DNA of 47,154 nt from Budvicia aquatica DSM 5075 = ATCC 35567. Its GTDB lineage: Bacteria > Pseudomonadota > Gammaproteobacteria > Enterobacterales > Enterobacteriaceae. The notes beneath the pieces are model-generated. The model worked only from the letters and a program-made list of their open reading frames with translations, was not told the DNA's origin and ran no database searches. The stretch covers positions 181 to 47,334 of the forward strand of contig NZ_ATYS01000042.1 in NCBI RefSeq assembly GCF_000427805.1, written 5' to 3'. Position numbers and translations under genes: made by a program. Below, piece after piece: positions 1-9,917 of this stretch. The stretch's first letter is position 1. The number at the start of each line of letters is the position of its first letter.

Positions 1-76
1 GGTTCAAACTTCAGGATATAGTTGAAGGCTACAGGCTGGCGAAGTCTCTTGATCAGGAGATCTGATCAAGAGACAG
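1..76 (+). mobile_element. Right end of an IS50-like insertion sequence
   Basis: Positions 58-76, read on the minus strand, are CTGTCTCTTGATCAGATCT, identical to the 19-bp inside end of Tn5/IS50 as I know it. The transposase tail at 3-65 runs into it. A longer imperfect palindrome surrounds it: 44-56 pairs with 62-74. The element ends at 76 and the rest lies outside the window. IS50-type elements make a 9-bp target duplication, so positions 77-85 (GTTTTTCAA) should also be found at the far end. Confidence 0.75.
3..65 (+). CDS. IS50-like (IS4 family) transposase, C-terminal end only
   Basis: Partial gene entering from the left edge. The last 20 codons read FKLQDIVEGYRLAKSLDQEI and end at TGA (63-65). 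This lines up with the C-terminus of Tn5/IS50 transposase (KLDGFLAAKDLMAQGIKI, from memory): L/V-D/E-G-F/Y, A-K-x-L and the final Ile match. As in IS50, the stop codon lies inside the inside-end terminal repeat. Only this tail is visible, so activity cannot be judged. The homology rests on a short alignment plus the terminal repeat at 58-76, and the two support each other. Confidence 0.72.
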   Translation, partial: FKLQDIVEGYRLAKSLDQEI

Positions 77-80
77 GTTT

Positions 81-452
81 TTCAACGGGGTGACGACTCT
101 CGTCATCCGCGTGAAAACGGGGATCCAGGTTTTTACTCACAGGCTAACTCTCGGCTTAAGGACTGGGCCCTAGTTTCAACGGATGATCACTCTCGTCATC
201 CCCGTGAAAACGGGGATCCAGGTTTTTACTCACAGGCTAACTCTCGGCTTAAGGACTGGACCCCGTTTTCAACGGGTGACCACTCTCGTCATCCCCATGA
301 AAACGGGGATATAGGTTTTTACTCACAGGCTAACTCTCGGCTTAAGGACTGGACCCTGCTTTCAACGGGTGACCACTCTCGTTATTCTCGTGAAAACGGG
401 GATCCAGGTTTTCGCTCACAAGTTAACTCTTAGCCTAAGGAGTGGGCCTCGT
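81..452 (+). repeat. Four tandem copies of a 93-bp hairpin-bearing repeat
   Basis: Units begin with TTCAACGG at about 81, 175, 268 and 361 (periods 94, 93, 93); a decayed fifth start lies near 453. Each unit holds the core ATCCCCGTGAAAACGGGGAT, an 8-bp inverted repeat around a GAAA tetraloop. It is perfect in unit 2 and has one or a few changes in units 1, 3 and 4. A conserved segment (TTTTTACTCACAGGCTAACT and onward) follows it. A second small palindrome, CCCGTT-TTC-AACGGG, is visible at the unit 2/3 junction. The array starts next to the IS50-like end. Its function is unknown; the hairpin resembles dispersed REP-like palindromes of proteobacteria. Confidence 0.85.
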
Positions 453-459
453 TTGCCAA

Positions 460-1133
460 TGAACTGACGATTTTAATATTCGGGCGTTGTTATTGCGCCG
501 CTGTAATCGTTGTTTCTCGAGCAATATAAAGATTAATCGGGTTATCGGTAGAAGATAAAAAGAGGGTGAAGTCTACGTAGGTTGACAGGTTTCTTAGTAA
601 AGAAACGCTAACTCAAGTATCAAGGATTAAGTTTGAATAATTTTTTATATGTCTATTTTTAGATAATAGTAAAAATTTATTTTTCACCTGGCGGGATATA
701 AATCAACCAGATAAAGTAAAGAGTTAGCGGTAATTGTAATTAGCATGTAAAAAATAAATGATGAAACGATGTCACCGTAACAAATAAATTCATTATTTTT
801 GTTATAAAGAATAATTGTTAGCCACTAAGGGGAGCTCAAGTATCTAATAATGGACATTGAATGCTTTTGATAACCGATTTTTGGCTAATGATTTTGTTGT
901 GTAGCAACGCAATTGGAATATAATAAATACATCATGATTAGATATGGGTTTAAAGTAATTTGAGTGCTTAAATATGAAGGGGTAATAAACCATTTCAAAA
1001 TATTAACCAATAGATTATATATATCAAAAAATTTCACAATATTAATAAATATTACATCGTTTAGACTATGTGGCTTTTTTGTGTGCGTTTTAAGTGATTA
1101 ATGAATAAATTAACTCCAAAGAATCGGTGAGAT
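460..1133. other. AT-rich intergenic stretch without a recognised gene
   Basis: About 670 bases, strongly AT-rich in its second half, between the repeat array and the regulator at 1134. A small hairpin (GTTTCTT-AGTA-AAGAAAC, 589-606) has no following T-run. I found no convincing ORF, RNA gene or consensus promoter. The 3' part presumably holds the promoter of the downstream regulator. Confidence 0.5.
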
Positions 1134-1775
1134 ATGATCGCAAAACCAATAGAGTCGATAAAAAACATTGGCGAGGAAGTCATGTCTTCGTCAGACTCCT
1201 TTTCTCTTCATTTAAAGAAAAATCAGCGCCTTGACTTTAACTCTTTTAAGGATGCTATCTATTATCTTGAGGCTGGGACGATATCCATTTTTAGGCTAAG
1301 CGATAACGTATTGACTATCAGCGTTGAATCTCCTTTTGTTTTCGGCTTAACGCAGCTGAGAAATCAGTACCGCTATCATTATCTGCGCTGTGAGGAAGAG
1401 AGCATAGTTTGGGGGATTGATAAAGGTAATGCTGAAAAACTTTTTGATAACAAAGGATTGTGGAAGTTTTCTTCTGATATCTTGGGGTATATTTCGAATC
1501 TTTATTACCACAGAGAACAGATGACGTCGAAAAAGAGCGTTAATGAGATCGTGGTGCAACACCTTGGTTATATCTGGGGGATGCCGGTTGAGGAAAGGAG
1601 TAAAACGTCTGTGTACAGTTTTATTCTATCCAGAAATCATATATCACGCAGCGCTGTGCATAAGGTTATTCATGAGTTAGTTGATTCTAATTACATTGCG
1701 ATTAGCAGAGGGAAGCTAGTGGATATGGATACAGAATCTGTTTTTAAAGGTGATCAGCATTCTCAATATATTTAG
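1134..1775 (+). CDS. IprA/YaiV-like winged-helix transcriptional regulator
   Basis: A 213-aa cytosolic protein resembling E. coli YaiV (IprA, named as an inhibitor of hydrogen peroxide resistance). The N-terminal part looks like a degenerate cyclic-nucleotide-binding beta barrel: AGTISIFR near residue 47 and ESPFVFGLTQL near residue 65 match the YaiV 'APFIFGL' region. The C-terminal third is a winged helix-turn-helix with the YaiV-like stretch ISRSAVHKVIHELVDSNYIA followed by SRGKLV (about 168-193). No effector-binding signature is obvious. The ATG follows GGTGAG by a short gap. The gene is isolated and AT-rich, unlike the core genes to its right, so it may be acquired or fast-evolving. The family is fairly certain; its targets are not known. 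Confidence 0.75.
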   Translation: MIAKPIESIKNIGEEVMSSSDSFSLHLKKNQRLDFNSFKDAIYYLEAGTISIFRLSDNVLTISVESPFVFGLTQLRNQYRYHYLRCEEESIVWGIDKGNAEKLFDNKGLWKFSSDILGYISNLYYHREQMTSKKSVNEIVVQHLGYIWGMPVEERSKTSVYSFILSRNHISRSAVHKVIHELVDSNYIAISRGKLVDMDTESVFKGDQHSQYI

Positions 1776-2241
1776 GCTGTCGTATATCACATAACGATGG
1801 AGAGTCTATCGATACACCTAACCATGAAAAATAGATTTAATAGGGAGGGTATTGATTTTATCCATCTGTTATTAAATAATTTCATGGGTTAGTGAGCCGT
1901 CAGTTGACGTTTGTTAAATTTTTTTCTATACATTTTTGGATAATAAAAAACGGCCTTTTATTTTTGATATTTATATTAAATGAATAACTGATATATTTTT
2001 CTTCAGCAATAGCTGATTGAATAATTAACATAAAGGGAATAAACCATTAATTTAGTGTCTAATTTTGGATATTAATAATTATTTTGTAGGTTGGGGTGAT
2101 GGTTCAACTCATTGTATGTTTTATTTAAATAAATATAATAATGGGATGATAAAACATGATTTGTTTTCATGCAGTTAAGGTTGATGTTATTCACCTTCGC
2201 TGAGGTTATTTTATTTTCAATTATCAAACAGAGTGAGTGTT
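1776..2241. other. AT-rich intergenic stretch without a recognised gene
   Basis: About 460 bases of very AT-rich sequence between the regulator and the zinc-ribbon ORF. I see no clear terminator, ORF or repeat. It is compatible with decayed mobile DNA, but nothing in it proves that. Confidence 0.5.
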
Positions 2242-2415
2242 ATGAATATAAAGCCGATTTGTCTTCATTGTGGTAACGATGACGTTCGAAAACACGGGAT
2301 GGCTCGTTCAAAAATACAGCGTTATATATGCCTGCATTGTCATAAAACTTTTCAAAAACGATATATCTATCGTTGCTATGTAGAAAACTCGCAAGAATTG
2401 GCCAAGAGTAATTAG
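2242..2415 (+). CDS. Small zinc-ribbon protein, IS1 InsA N-terminal-like (possible IS remnant)
   Basis: About 57 aa from the ATG at 2242, chosen over an in-frame GTG at 2233 because GAGTGAG lies just upstream of the ATG. It has two CxxC pairs (ICLHCGNDDV and YICLHCHKTFQ) with HGMARSKIQRY between them. This is the layout of the InsA zinc ribbon of IS1 (CPSC...GHQRYLCSHCRKTW). InsA is about 90 aa and continues into a helix-turn-helix; here the protein stops soon after the ribbon, and no insB or IS1 inverted repeat is evident nearby. It may be a truncated IS1-family gene or an independent small nucleic-acid-binding protein. Confidence 0.55.
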   Translation: MNIKPICLHCGNDDVRKHGMARSKIQRYICLHCHKTFQKRYIYRCYVENSQELAKSN

Positions 2416-2457
2416 TAAAAAGAAGTAGATAATGGAATATTGTCATTTATCATCCAG

Positions 2458-2510
2458 GATCACCACCATCAGTAAGATTAAATAATCATCTCATGGTGGT
2501 GATCTGTTTT
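2458..2510 (+). terminator. Stem-loop with 12-bp stem after the zinc-ribbon ORF
   Basis: GATCACCACCAT (2458-2469) pairs perfectly with ATGGTGGTGATC (2493-2504), followed by TGTTTT. The loop is 23 nt. The T-run suits plus-strand transcription; on the minus strand (end of sbcC) no T-run follows, so for sbcC it would act only as an RNA 3'-end hairpin. Confidence 0.55.
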
Positions 2511-2522
2511 ACCTGGCTAATT

Positions 2523-5500
2523 CTACTTTTCGGCAGAACTTACCTTATAGCGCCCATCCAGTTTACTGACTCCCAGCCCGTTAATTTTCTTAACCTGTAT
2601 CTGTACCGGAATTCGCTCTTTCATGGCGTCGATATGGCTGATAACGCCAATGGTTTTACCGCTGGCATTTAGGTTATCTAGAGCATCCAGCGCGATATCT
2701 AAGGTTTCAGCATCCAGCGTGCCGAAGCCTTCATCTAAAAACAGCGAATCAATACTGGTTTTATGGCTGACTAAATCAGACAGTGCCAATGCTAGTGCCA
2801 GACTGACCAGAAAACTTTCACCGCCCGACAGGGTTCGGGTATCACGAATATTATCGGCCTGCCAGGTATCGACGACTTGGAGTTCGAGGGTTTCACTCTC
2901 TTTACGCTGCAACAGATAGCGGCCATGAAGTCGGGTTAACTGACCGTTGGCCAGATAGACCAAGTGATCCAGCGTAAGGCCTTGAGCAAATTTACGGAAT
3001 TTAGCCCCGTCGCTGGAACCAATCAGATTATTGAGATAGGCAAGGTCGTCAACCTCCTGTTGATGCTGAGCAATCTTTTCTATCAAGGCCTGCTGGTTTT
3101 GCAGATTTAGCCGATCGCTTTCTAGCTGCTGGCGAATTTCCCCCTGACGTATACCGTTAGCCTTGAGCTCTAAACTCAGGGTATTAAGACGCTGGACTAA
3201 CATATCTGTCGGGGTATCCGGTAACAGTTTTTCCGGCGGATGGGCCAGATGCCGTTGCAGAGTATTTTGAGCTTCGGCCAGAAGGGTTTGAGCCCGAATT
3301 AAAGCAGCGTTCAGCCGATCTTTTAACTCAATCAGTTGCTGGCGCTGCTCTTCAGAGAGCAGGGCGAGGGTGAAGTCGGTTTCATCACGGAATGTTGTCG
3401 TTTGCAAAGCCTGTATAAAGTCATTCTCACCGTTTAATAAAGCCAGTTGCTTAACCTGCGATTGCTGCTTTAAGGTTGAATGCTGGCCGCTCAAAGCGCT
3501 CAAGCGGTCATTGGCCTGCTGCCAAACGATTTGGCTATTGGCTATATTTTGTTCCAATAACCGGTGCTGTTGTTGAATGTGCTGTTGTACCTGTTCAACC
3601 TGTTGTTCGCCAAACAATTGGTGACGCTGTAACGTTAATTTTTCAAGCTCATCTTTGGCGTGCTGGTATTGAACCTGATGTTCTTTTTCTTGTGCCTGAT
3701 AGCTATCCAGGCGAGCCTGTTCGCCAGCAACTGCGGCATTCAACGCTGAAATCTGTTGTTCAATAAGGCGCTGGTCTGCCAAGTGTTTTTGCCATTGGCT
3801 CCACTCTTGTTTTCTGTCATTAAGCCAGCTTTGGTACTGTTCGGGCTCTGGCAGAGCGAATCCTTGAAGAACCAGTGCAGACTCTAATCGTGAGATTAAT
3901 GACTGATGGTCTTGCTGACGAGCTTTAAGCGCTTGTTCAAGCTGTAGGATATTAGCCTGTTGGTGGCTGATATTTTGCTTTAACAGCGTTAGCTGTTGGG
4001 CTGCCTCGGTGATAGCTAATTGCCGTTTAGCGAGCTGTTCTTTAGCCTGTAGCCATTTTTGTTCCGACTGTTCCAGCTCAACAACCTGTTGGTTAACCTG
4101 CTGCTCTTGAGTACGGTAAGTCTCAAAATAGTTAACTATCTGCTGGTTATCATTAATATCTAGCTCAAGTACCAGCCGCTGGCAGAGTTGTAACCATTGT
4201 TCAGTTAGCTGAGTCAGCTGACGTTGCCCCAGCTCAATCTCTTGCTGTCGCTGAGCATTTTGTTCGGTAATCAGTTTTATTCGGCTGCCCAGATCTGTGC
4301 CCTGGTCGTGAATTTGTTGAGTTTCAGATTCAAGCTGCTTTAAACGTAATTCAGTCTGTGAAGGTTTGACCGCCTGATACTCAGTTAACAGAGGATGATG
4401 AGATGAACCACAGAGCGGACAGGGGGTATCTGGCTGTAATAGGGCGCGTTCTTGCTCAAACCGCACAATAAGCTTTTCTTGTTCATACAGTTTTCTTAAG
4501 TCGGTCAGATGCTGCTTCTTGTCTACATACAGTTTACGCTTAACCACCAGCTCAGCATTAAGTTGTTCAAGGCTGGTTGAGAGCTCAGCCTGCTGTTTTA
4601 ACTGGCAACGCTGCTTTTTATCGGCCTCCTGATAACGCTCATATAGCAGGGCTAAAGCTTGATGGTCATCCCGGTGATAAATAAAGCTATCGCGCTGGCG
4701 CTTAAGTCCGGCTAAGTCTTGCTTGTTAAGGCGATGAGAGTGTTGGTTATCTATTTGGCTAAATGTTCGCTGAAGAGTACCAATATCAGCATCAGCCTTT
4801 GCCTGATTTTCGCTTGCCTGCGTAAGCTGTTGAGTCAGCTGTTTCAACGTCAGGTTTTTTTGCTGAATTTGGTCCTCTAATGCCTGAATTTCCGGGCGTT
4901 GCTGGCTTAGCTGAGTGAGCTGTTGTTGCCAGAGCGGCAGATTTTCACCTAAAGCGTGATGGGTTGGATGACGGTTAAAGTAATCGGCCAGCGCGGTCTG
5001 TTTAGCGATTAATTCTGCGCGTTGCTTAGCGGACTGTTGGCAGATTTGGCGCTGCGCATTGAGCTGTTGCTGAACAGCATTTCCTTCGGTTGTCAGGCGA
5101 TGCAGGTCTTGCTGTTGGCGAGCAATCTGTAGGTCTAGAGGAATAACCTGTTTGGTTATCAGCGTTTCGGTTTTCTCATCGATCTTGAATTGCTCATCCC
5201 GCTGTTGAATAGCGGACTGATGTGCATCTGCCTGCTTTTTAACTTCCAGAGTCAGCGTGGTTTCAGCGGCTGCGATTTGCTCAAGCTCACGGGCGATATC
5301 CGCGTTTTCTTTGCGTAACCTGAGCAGTTCCGTATAGGCCGGGCGGAGTTTTTCCGCCGGTTTGCTCTGTTGCAGCTTATCCAGCGGACCTTGTTGCAGA
5401 TGTAACTGCTGTTGGGCCGCGACGAACTGCTGTTGCTGATGTTCCACCAACTGAGTATATTCGGCGCGTTTGTCTAGCCATTGCTTGTCGGCCTGCAGGC

Positions 5501-6218
5501 GGGTTATTTGCTGGCTAAGTTCCGTTTCTGCAATCAGTAGCTGTTCAGCCTGTTGTGTCAGTGCAGATTTATCGCTTTCCGTTAAAAGCTGTACGCCGCC
5601 GAGATGTGCATACAGTCCGTCGAGCTCCGCTTTCGCCTCTTTATGTGCCTGAAATACCCGTTCCGACACTAAACCGTATATTTCGGTACCGGTAAGTTCT
5701 TCCAACAGTTCGGCCCGCTCGTTGGGTTCCGCATTGAGAAATGCGGCAAACTCTCCCTGAGAAAGCATCATCGATTTGGTGAAGCGACTGAAGTCCAGAC
5801 CGGTAATTTGAGCGATCAGATCGAGTTTATCTCTGACTTTGTCGGTAATAATTTTACCGTCGCTTAAATAGGCTAATTCAACTTTTGGCGTTTGCAAATT
5901 GCCATCAGCGCTGCCCTTAGCCCGCCGTTGGCTCCAGAATGCCCGGTAGCCGGTACCCTTAACCTCAAACTCCACCTCAGCCAGTGACTCTGCCGTGTGA
6001 TGGGTCATCAGTTCATTATGGGTTGGCGAAACGTTCAGACGGGGGGTTTTATGGTAGAGCGCCAGACAAACCGCATCCAGTAAGGTGGTTTTACCTGCAC
6101 CGGTGGCACCGGTAATGGCAAACAGGCCGTTATCGCAGAACGGTTCTTGAGTAAAATCGATTTTCCATTCGCCTTTCAGCGAGTTGATATTTTTTAAACG
6201 AAGACTAAGAATTCTCAT
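2523..6218 (-). CDS. sbcC: Exonuclease SbcC, SMC-like ATPase subunit
   Basis: Large subunit of the SbcCD (Rad50/Mre11-type) nuclease that opens DNA hairpins and cruciforms and processes protein-blocked ends. At 1231 aa it is longer than E. coli SbcC (about 1050). Walker A GATGAGKT is at residues 37-44. Two long Gln/Leu-rich coiled-coil arms flank a zinc hook CPLC (C600, C603). The ABC signature LSGGES is near 1130 and Walker [12 protein letters not shown] near 1158. It overlaps the upstream sbcD by 4 nt (ATGA), so the two are translationally coupled. The extra length lies in the coiled coils, which vary within the family. Confidence 0.97.
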   Translation of the reverse strand: MRILSLRLKNINSLKGEWKIDFTQEPFCDNGLFAITGATGAGKTTLLDAVCLALYHKTPRLNVSPTHNELMTHHTAESLAEVEFEVKGTGYRAFWSQRRAKGSADGNLQTPKVELAYLSDGKIITDKVRDKLDLIAQITGLDFSRFTKSMMLSQGEFAAFLNAEPNERAELLEELTGTEIYGLVSERVFQAHKEAKAELDGLYAHLGGVQLLTESDKSALTQQAEQLLIAETELSQQITRLQADKQWLDKRAEYTQLVEHQQQQFVAAQQQLHLQQGPLDKLQQSKPAEKLRPAYTELLRLRKENADIARELEQIAAAETTLTLEVKKQADAHQSAIQQRDEQFKIDEKTETLITKQVIPLDLQIARQQQDLHRLTTEGNAVQQQLNAQRQICQQSAKQRAELIAKQTALADYFNRHPTHHALGENLPLWQQQLTQLSQQRPEIQALEDQIQQKNLTLKQLTQQLTQASENQAKADADIGTLQRTFSQIDNQHSHRLNKQDLAGLKRQRDSFIYHRDDHQALALLYERYQEADKKQRCQLKQQAELSTSLEQLNAELVVKRKLYVDKKQHLTDLRKLYEQEKLIVRFEQERALLQPDTPCPLCGSSHHPLLTEYQAVKPSQTELRLKQLESETQQIHDQGTDLGSRIKLITEQNAQRQQEIELGQRQLTQLTEQWLQLCQRLVLELDINDNQQIVNYFETYRTQEQQVNQQVVELEQSEQKWLQAKEQLAKRQLAITEAAQQLTLLKQNISHQQANILQLEQALKARQQDHQSLISRLESALVLQGFALPEPEQYQSWLNDRKQEWSQWQKHLADQRLIEQQISALNAAVAGEQARLDSYQAQEKEHQVQYQHAKDELEKLTLQRHQLFGEQQVEQVQQHIQQQHRLLEQNIANSQIVWQQANDRLSALSGQHSTLKQQSQVKQLALLNGENDFIQALQTTTFRDETDFTLALLSEEQRQQLIELKDRLNAALIRAQTLLAEAQNTLQRHLAHPPEKLLPDTPTDMLVQRLNTLSLELKANGIRQGEIRQQLESDRLNLQNQQALIEKIAQHQQEVDDLAYLNNLIGSSDGAKFRKFAQGLTLDHLVYLANGQLTRLHGRYLLQRKESETLELQVVDTWQADNIRDTRTLSGGESFLVSLALALALSDLVSHKTSIDSLFLDEGFGTLDAETLDIALDALDNLNASGKTIGVISHIDAMKERIPVQIQVKKINGLGVSKLDGRYKVSSAEK

Positions 6219-7486
6219 TTTAATAAGCCTCCGGTTTTATCATCTTGTTGTGCGGTTTTGTTTTGGTTATCCGTCAAGCTGTCTGCCAGATTAAGAAACA
6301 GATGTTTTATCCGCTGTTGTCGTTGCTGTTGGTCATCTGTTTGTGGCTCATCCAGCGCTAAGCGACGCTCAAATACTTCATTAACCGTTAATTCAGATAG
6401 CGTTTCACGGGCCTGTCGCTGAATTGACTGGCGGGTCAGATCTTTGCTTCGCCGCAATAGCACCACTTCAACCGGTAAAGGTTCAACCAACTGCTGGATA
6501 TGGCGCTGAACGTCGTTGAGGTAATGTTGGGAAATGACTTCAATATCCAACCATATCGGTCTTTCTGCCGAATAGTCACTAAAGGCAGCCAGCTCGGCCT
6601 CTATCTGAGCAATATCACCTTTAATCAGCCGCATAGGCTGAAATTCGGGTACGGTCAGCAGGGTGATAGATTGCAGATTAGCCTGTTGAAACTCAACCAA
6701 GACTACGCTTTTCTGTTGCCCGGCTTCATCAAAGCTCAGGGCAATCGGAGAGCCTGAATAACGAATATGTTCTGACTTTGCGACGATTTGCGGGCGGTGA
6801 ATATGGCCGAGTGCAATGTAGTCGGCAGGGGGAAAAGCCTGCGCCGGGAAGGCATCTAAAGTGCCAATATAGATATCCCTGACTGAATCGGTAGTGGATG
6901 CACCCACGGTCGTCAGATGACCGGTGGCGATAATAGGAATAGGTTGGGCGTATTCCTGTCGCTTATTTAGCGCCAGTTGGTAAATTTGTTGGTAGTGATC
7001 GGCAATAGCCTGTTGTAGCGCAAGGTGTTTCTCGCCGGAAGATTGCCCCGCCTGACTGGTGACAACGTCACGTGTGCGAATAAACGGAATCGCACAGAGT
7101 ATGGCCGCGGCGTCGCCCTGGCGGTTATTCAATACAATAACTTGCTGCTGCGGCTGCTCTAATACGCTGGCGATAACTTGGGTATTTAAATAACTCAGAA
7201 GCTCTCGGGACTCATTCAAGGTAGCGACTGAATCATGGTTACCGCCCAAAATAACGAGCTGGCAGCCGGTCTTTTGTAATCTGACAATAAACTGGTTATA
7301 CAGCTCGCGCGCATAGCTGGGAGGCGAAGTCGTATCAAAAATATCCCCGGCAACGATAATGGCATCAACCTGATATTGTTCAACCTGGCCGGTCAGCCAG
7401 CTAAGAAAAGCCTGATGCTCCGCGGCCCGGCTTTTGGTGAAAAAGTATTGACCAAGATGCCAGTCGGAGGTGTGGATAATGCGCAT
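6215..7486 (-). CDS. sbcD: Exonuclease SbcD, Mre11-like nuclease subunit
   Basis: Nuclease subunit of SbcCD, 423 aa. It begins [13 protein letters not shown], the first metallophosphoesterase motif (D8, H10), followed by VAGDIFD, LGGNHDS and later ATGHLT and ALGHIHRPQ, which supply the remaining Mn2+ ligands and catalytic His. It is the first gene of the sbcDC operon and overlaps sbcC. It is divergent from phoB, the same neighbourhood as in E. coli, so this is core backbone. Confidence 0.97.
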   Translation of the reverse strand: MRIIHTSDWHLGQYFFTKSRAAEHQAFLSWLTGQVEQYQVDAIIVAGDIFDTTSPPSYARELYNQFIVRLQKTGCQLVILGGNHDSVATLNESRELLSYLNTQVIASVLEQPQQQVIVLNNRQGDAAAILCAIPFIRTRDVVTSQAGQSSGEKHLALQQAIADHYQQIYQLALNKRQEYAQPIPIIATGHLTTVGASTTDSVRDIYIGTLDAFPAQAFPPADYIALGHIHRPQIVAKSEHIRYSGSPIALSFDEAGQQKSVVLVEFQQANLQSITLLTVPEFQPMRLIKGDIAQIEAELAAFSDYSAERPIWLDIEVISQHYLNDVQRHIQQLVEPLPVEVVLLRRSKDLTRQSIQRQARETLSELTVNEVFERRLALDEPQTDDQQQRQQRIKHLFLNLADSLTDNQNKTAQQDDKTGGLLK

Positions 7487-7537
7487 GATTCCTCTCTGTC
7501 AGGGAAGACAGACTCATTTCGAGTTGCCTGAAAAAGA

Positions 7538-7567
7538 ATTATACTCAGGTAAGCCTGTCAGGACCAA
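7538..7567 (-). promoter_or_regulatory. Putative sbcDC promoter
   Basis: On the minus strand TTGGTC (7562-7567), an 18-bp spacer and a perfect TATAAT (7543 down to 7538) lie about 50 nt upstream of the sbcD start. The -10 is strong and the -35 only fair. Confidence 0.5.
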
Positions 7568-7590
7568 TCAACTTAGTTTTTCAATTGCGC

Positions 7591-7713
7591 TATAGCCAAA
7601 ATAAGTCGAGCTGCATGGCGGCGGCAAGGGATCAAGTTCCGATACGTTTACTTAAGTAAGTGATTCGGGTGAGCGAATTCAACAAAGATGCAGCTTGAAG
7701 TATGATGGGTATA
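7591..7713 (+). repeat. Interspersed palindromic repeat, copy A
   Basis: About 120 bp beginning TATAGCCAAAATAAGTCGAG and ending near GATGGGTATA. AGCTGCAT near the left end is mirrored by ATGCAGCT near the right end, with a central palindrome TACTTAAGTA. It shares overall design and many blocks with 23251-23372. This is the kind of non-coding repeat seen between genes in Yersinia, Serratia and relatives (family resemblance from memory). Confidence 0.7.
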
Positions 7714-7735
7714 AAAAATTGATAACGTAATAAAA

Positions 7736-7774
7736 GTGTCATATATCTGTCGCATAATGTGCGTGAACTATAAT
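7736..7774 (+). promoter_or_regulatory. phoB promoter with Pho box
   Basis: GTGTCATATATCTGTCGC (7736-7753) matches the Pho box of two CTGTCAT-type 7-mers separated by 4 bp, with one mismatch in the first repeat and two in the second. A perfect TATAAT -10 is at 7769-7774, and a -35-like TCTGTC at 7746-7751 overlaps the second half-site with a 17-bp spacer. This is the classic PhoB-activated layout and predicts autoregulation of phoBR under phosphate limitation. Distance to the phoB ATG is about 83 nt. Confidence 0.85.
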
Positions 7775-7857
7775 GAGACAGCGGTAATCGCGTCGGTAAC
7801 GATTTAGGTCGCTGTACCGATAAACATTCCGAAACGTACAGGTAAAACTGAGCCCGC

Positions 7858-8547
7858 ATGATGAAACGTATATTGGTGGTTGAGGATGAAGCACCTATCC
7901 GGGAAATGATTTCTCTTGTACTTGAACAAAATGGTTTTGATGTCGTTGAGGCCGCTGATATTCATTCAGCGCAAACGCTGTTAGCTGAGCCATTCCCCGA
8001 TCTTATCTTGCTGGACTGGATGCTGCCCGGCGGTTCAGGCATTCAGTTTATTAAAAATATTAAACGACATGATTTGACTCGTGATATTCCGGTCGTGATG
8101 TTGACGGCACGCAGCGAAGAAGACGATCGAGTTAGCGGTTTAGAATCCGGCGCTGATGATTATGTGACTAAGCCGTTTTCGCCTAAAGAACTTATTGCGC
8201 GCATCAAAGCGGTGCTACGCCGTAGCTCTCCGGTAACAGAACATGAGTCTTTGAGTTTTAACGGACTGGTTTTGGATCCTTCCTCTCATCGGGTTATGGC
8301 AAATGATGCCCCGTTAGATATGGGCCCGACTGAATATAAATTGCTGCATTTCTTTATGAGTCACCCGGAGCGCGTTTATAGTCGGGAGCAGTTGCTTAAT
8401 CAGGTTTGGGGAACCAACGTTTATGTTGAGGACCGGACGGTAGACGTATTTATCCGACGATTGCGTAAAACGCTGGAAGGCAGCGGATATGATAAAATGC
8501 TGCAGACGGTCAGAGGTTCTGGTTATCGCTTTTCAACGCGTTTTTAA
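7858..8547 (+). CDS. phoB: Phosphate regulon response regulator PhoB
   Basis: DNA-binding response regulator of the PhoR-PhoB system that activates phosphate-scavenging genes. At 229 aa it equals E. coli PhoB in length. The receiver domain has the acidic pair in VVEDE, the phosphorylation Asp53 in LLLDWMLPG and Lys in TKPFSPKE. The C-terminal OmpR/PhoB winged helix ends [20 protein letters not shown]...[12 protein letters not shown]. The first of two adjacent ATGs is chosen because it gives the same N-terminal length as E. coli. It lies 24 nt before phoR and is preceded by a Pho box. Confidence 0.98.
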   Translation: MMKRILVVEDEAPIREMISLVLEQNGFDVVEAADIHSAQTLLAEPFPDLILLDWMLPGGSGIQFIKNIKRHDLTRDIPVVMLTARSEEDDRVSGLESGADDYVTKPFSPKELIARIKAVLRRSSPVTEHESLSFNGLVLDPSSHRVMANDAPLDMGPTEYKLLHFFMSHPERVYSREQLLNQVWGTNVYVEDRTVDVFIRRLRKTLEGSGYDKMLQTVRGSGYRFSTRF

Positions 8548-8571
8548 GCGCTAAAACTTAGGAATTCCCTT

Positions 8572-9861
8572 GTGTTAGAACGCTTATCATGGAAACGAAT
8601 AGTCGCAGAGTTATTGTTATTCTGCCTGCCGGCGGTGATATTAAGTTTTTTCATCGGACATTTGACGCTGTTACTGTTGATATCGGTGTTTTGTGCGCTG
8701 CTGTGGCATTTTTATAACTTACTTAAGCTTTCACATTGGCTATGGCTTGATCGCAGTATCATGCCACCCGACGGACGCGGCAGCTGGGAACCGCTGTTTT
8801 ACGGCCTTTATCAGATGCAACAGCGTAACCGTCAGCGTCGTCGCGAGTTGGCATCGTTAATTAAACGCTTTCGCAGCGGTGCTGAGTCGTTACCCGATGC
8901 GGTGGTGCTCAGTACTGAAAGCGGCAATATTTTCTGGTGTAATCGTCTGGCACAACAAATGCTCGGGTTCCGCTGGCCGGAAGATCATGGTCAACAGGTG
9001 CTTAATCTTATTCGTTATCCTCAGTTCGCCGCCTTTTTTAATAAGAAAATTTTTAATGAGCCATTAACGCTACAGTTTAACAACGGTAGTTATATTGAAT
9101 TTCGGGTCATCCCTTACGATGAAGGTCTGATGTTGATCTCCGCCAGAGACGTTTCACAGGTTCGCCAGTTGGAAGAGGTGCGTCGTAAGTTTTTCACCAA
9201 CGTTAGCCACGAATTAAAGACGCCGTTAACCGTACTTCAGGGATATCTTGAAATGCTGGGCGATGAAGAGACTAAGCCTGACATTCAGAAAAAAGCCTTG
9301 CTCAGTATGCAAAGCCAGACGGAAAGAATGAGCAAGTTAGTAAATCAGTTGCTGATTTTGTCTCGTATTGAAGCCGCACCGCGTTATTTACTCAATGAGA
9401 CGGTAAATGTACCGGCCCAGATGGACATTCTGTCACGGGAAGCGTCGATATTAAGCGAAGGTAAACAACAAATTCATTTTGATATTGATCCAAATCTTCA
9501 GGTGCTGGGCAATCAGGAACAGCTGTATAGCGCCATGTCTAACTTGGTTTATAACGCTATTAACCATACTGCGGAAGGCGCAACTATTAATGTGGTATGG
9601 AAACGGACGCCAAAAGGTGCATTATTTAGCGTGAGTGATAATGGTCAGGGGATCGACAGAGAGCATATCGCTCATCTTACTGAACGTTTCTATCGGGTTG
9701 ATGCTTCACGTTCCAGCAAAACCGGTGGTAGCGGATTAGGGTTGGCGATCGTTAAGCACGCACTGAATCACCATGACACCCAGCTTAATATTACCAGCCA
9801 GCCGGGCAAGGGCAGTGAGTTTAGCTTTGTACTGCCGGAAGGGTTGGTGATTGGTAAGTGA
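8572..9861 (+). CDS. phoR: Phosphate regulon sensor histidine kinase PhoR
   Basis: Inner-membrane kinase/phosphatase partner of PhoB, 429 aa, starting at GTG with the conserved [11 protein letters not shown]. Two hydrophobic segments (about 10-50) form the membrane hairpin and a PAS domain follows (about 100-195). The phospho-acceptor is His213 in [14 protein letters not shown]-binding boxes follow: [10 protein letters not shown] (N), DNGQGI (G1), ERFYRVD (F) and [10 protein letters not shown] (G2). There is no periplasmic sensor domain of note, consistent with sensing through the Pst transporter and PhoU. It is the second gene of the phoBR operon. In E. coli brnQ follows; here an intergenic repeat element and the trp operon do. 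Confidence 0.97.
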   Translation: MLERLSWKRIVAELLLFCLPAVILSFFIGHLTLLLLISVFCALLWHFYNLLKLSHWLWLDRSIMPPDGRGSWEPLFYGLYQMQQRNRQRRRELASLIKRFRSGAESLPDAVVLSTESGNIFWCNRLAQQMLGFRWPEDHGQQVLNLIRYPQFAAFFNKKIFNEPLTLQFNNGSYIEFRVIPYDEGLMLISARDVSQVRQLEEVRRKFFTNVSHELKTPLTVLQGYLEMLGDEETKPDIQKKALLSMQSQTERMSKLVNQLLILSRIEAAPRYLLNETVNVPAQMDILSREASILSEGKQQIHFDIDPNLQVLGNQEQLYSAMSNLVYNAINHTAEGATINVVWKRTPKGALFSVSDNGQGIDREHIAHLTERFYRVDASRSSKTGGSGLGLAIVKHALNHHDTQLNITSQPGKGSEFSFVLPEGLVIGK

Positions 9862-9917
9862 TGGTTTTCGAGGTTATTCGTTTTTCATGTGTTAGCGGTT
9901 AGCCTTAGTCCCTCATA

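Noticed and set aside
1..76. Laboratory mini-Tn5 sequence
   Set aside because: The end matches Tn5, but the adjoining bases encode a diverged transposase tail rather than vector, linker or resistance-marker sequence, so a natural IS50 relative is more likely.
81..452. CRISPR-like array (repeat with a palindrome at regular spacing)
   Set aside because: The sequence between the palindromes is conserved in every unit, so there are no unique spacers; the period is 93 bp and no cas gene is in view. It is a plain tandem repeat.
589..606. Hairpin GTTTCTT-AGTA-AAGAAAC as a terminator
   Set aside because: Only 7 AT-rich pairs, no following T-run and no upstream gene.
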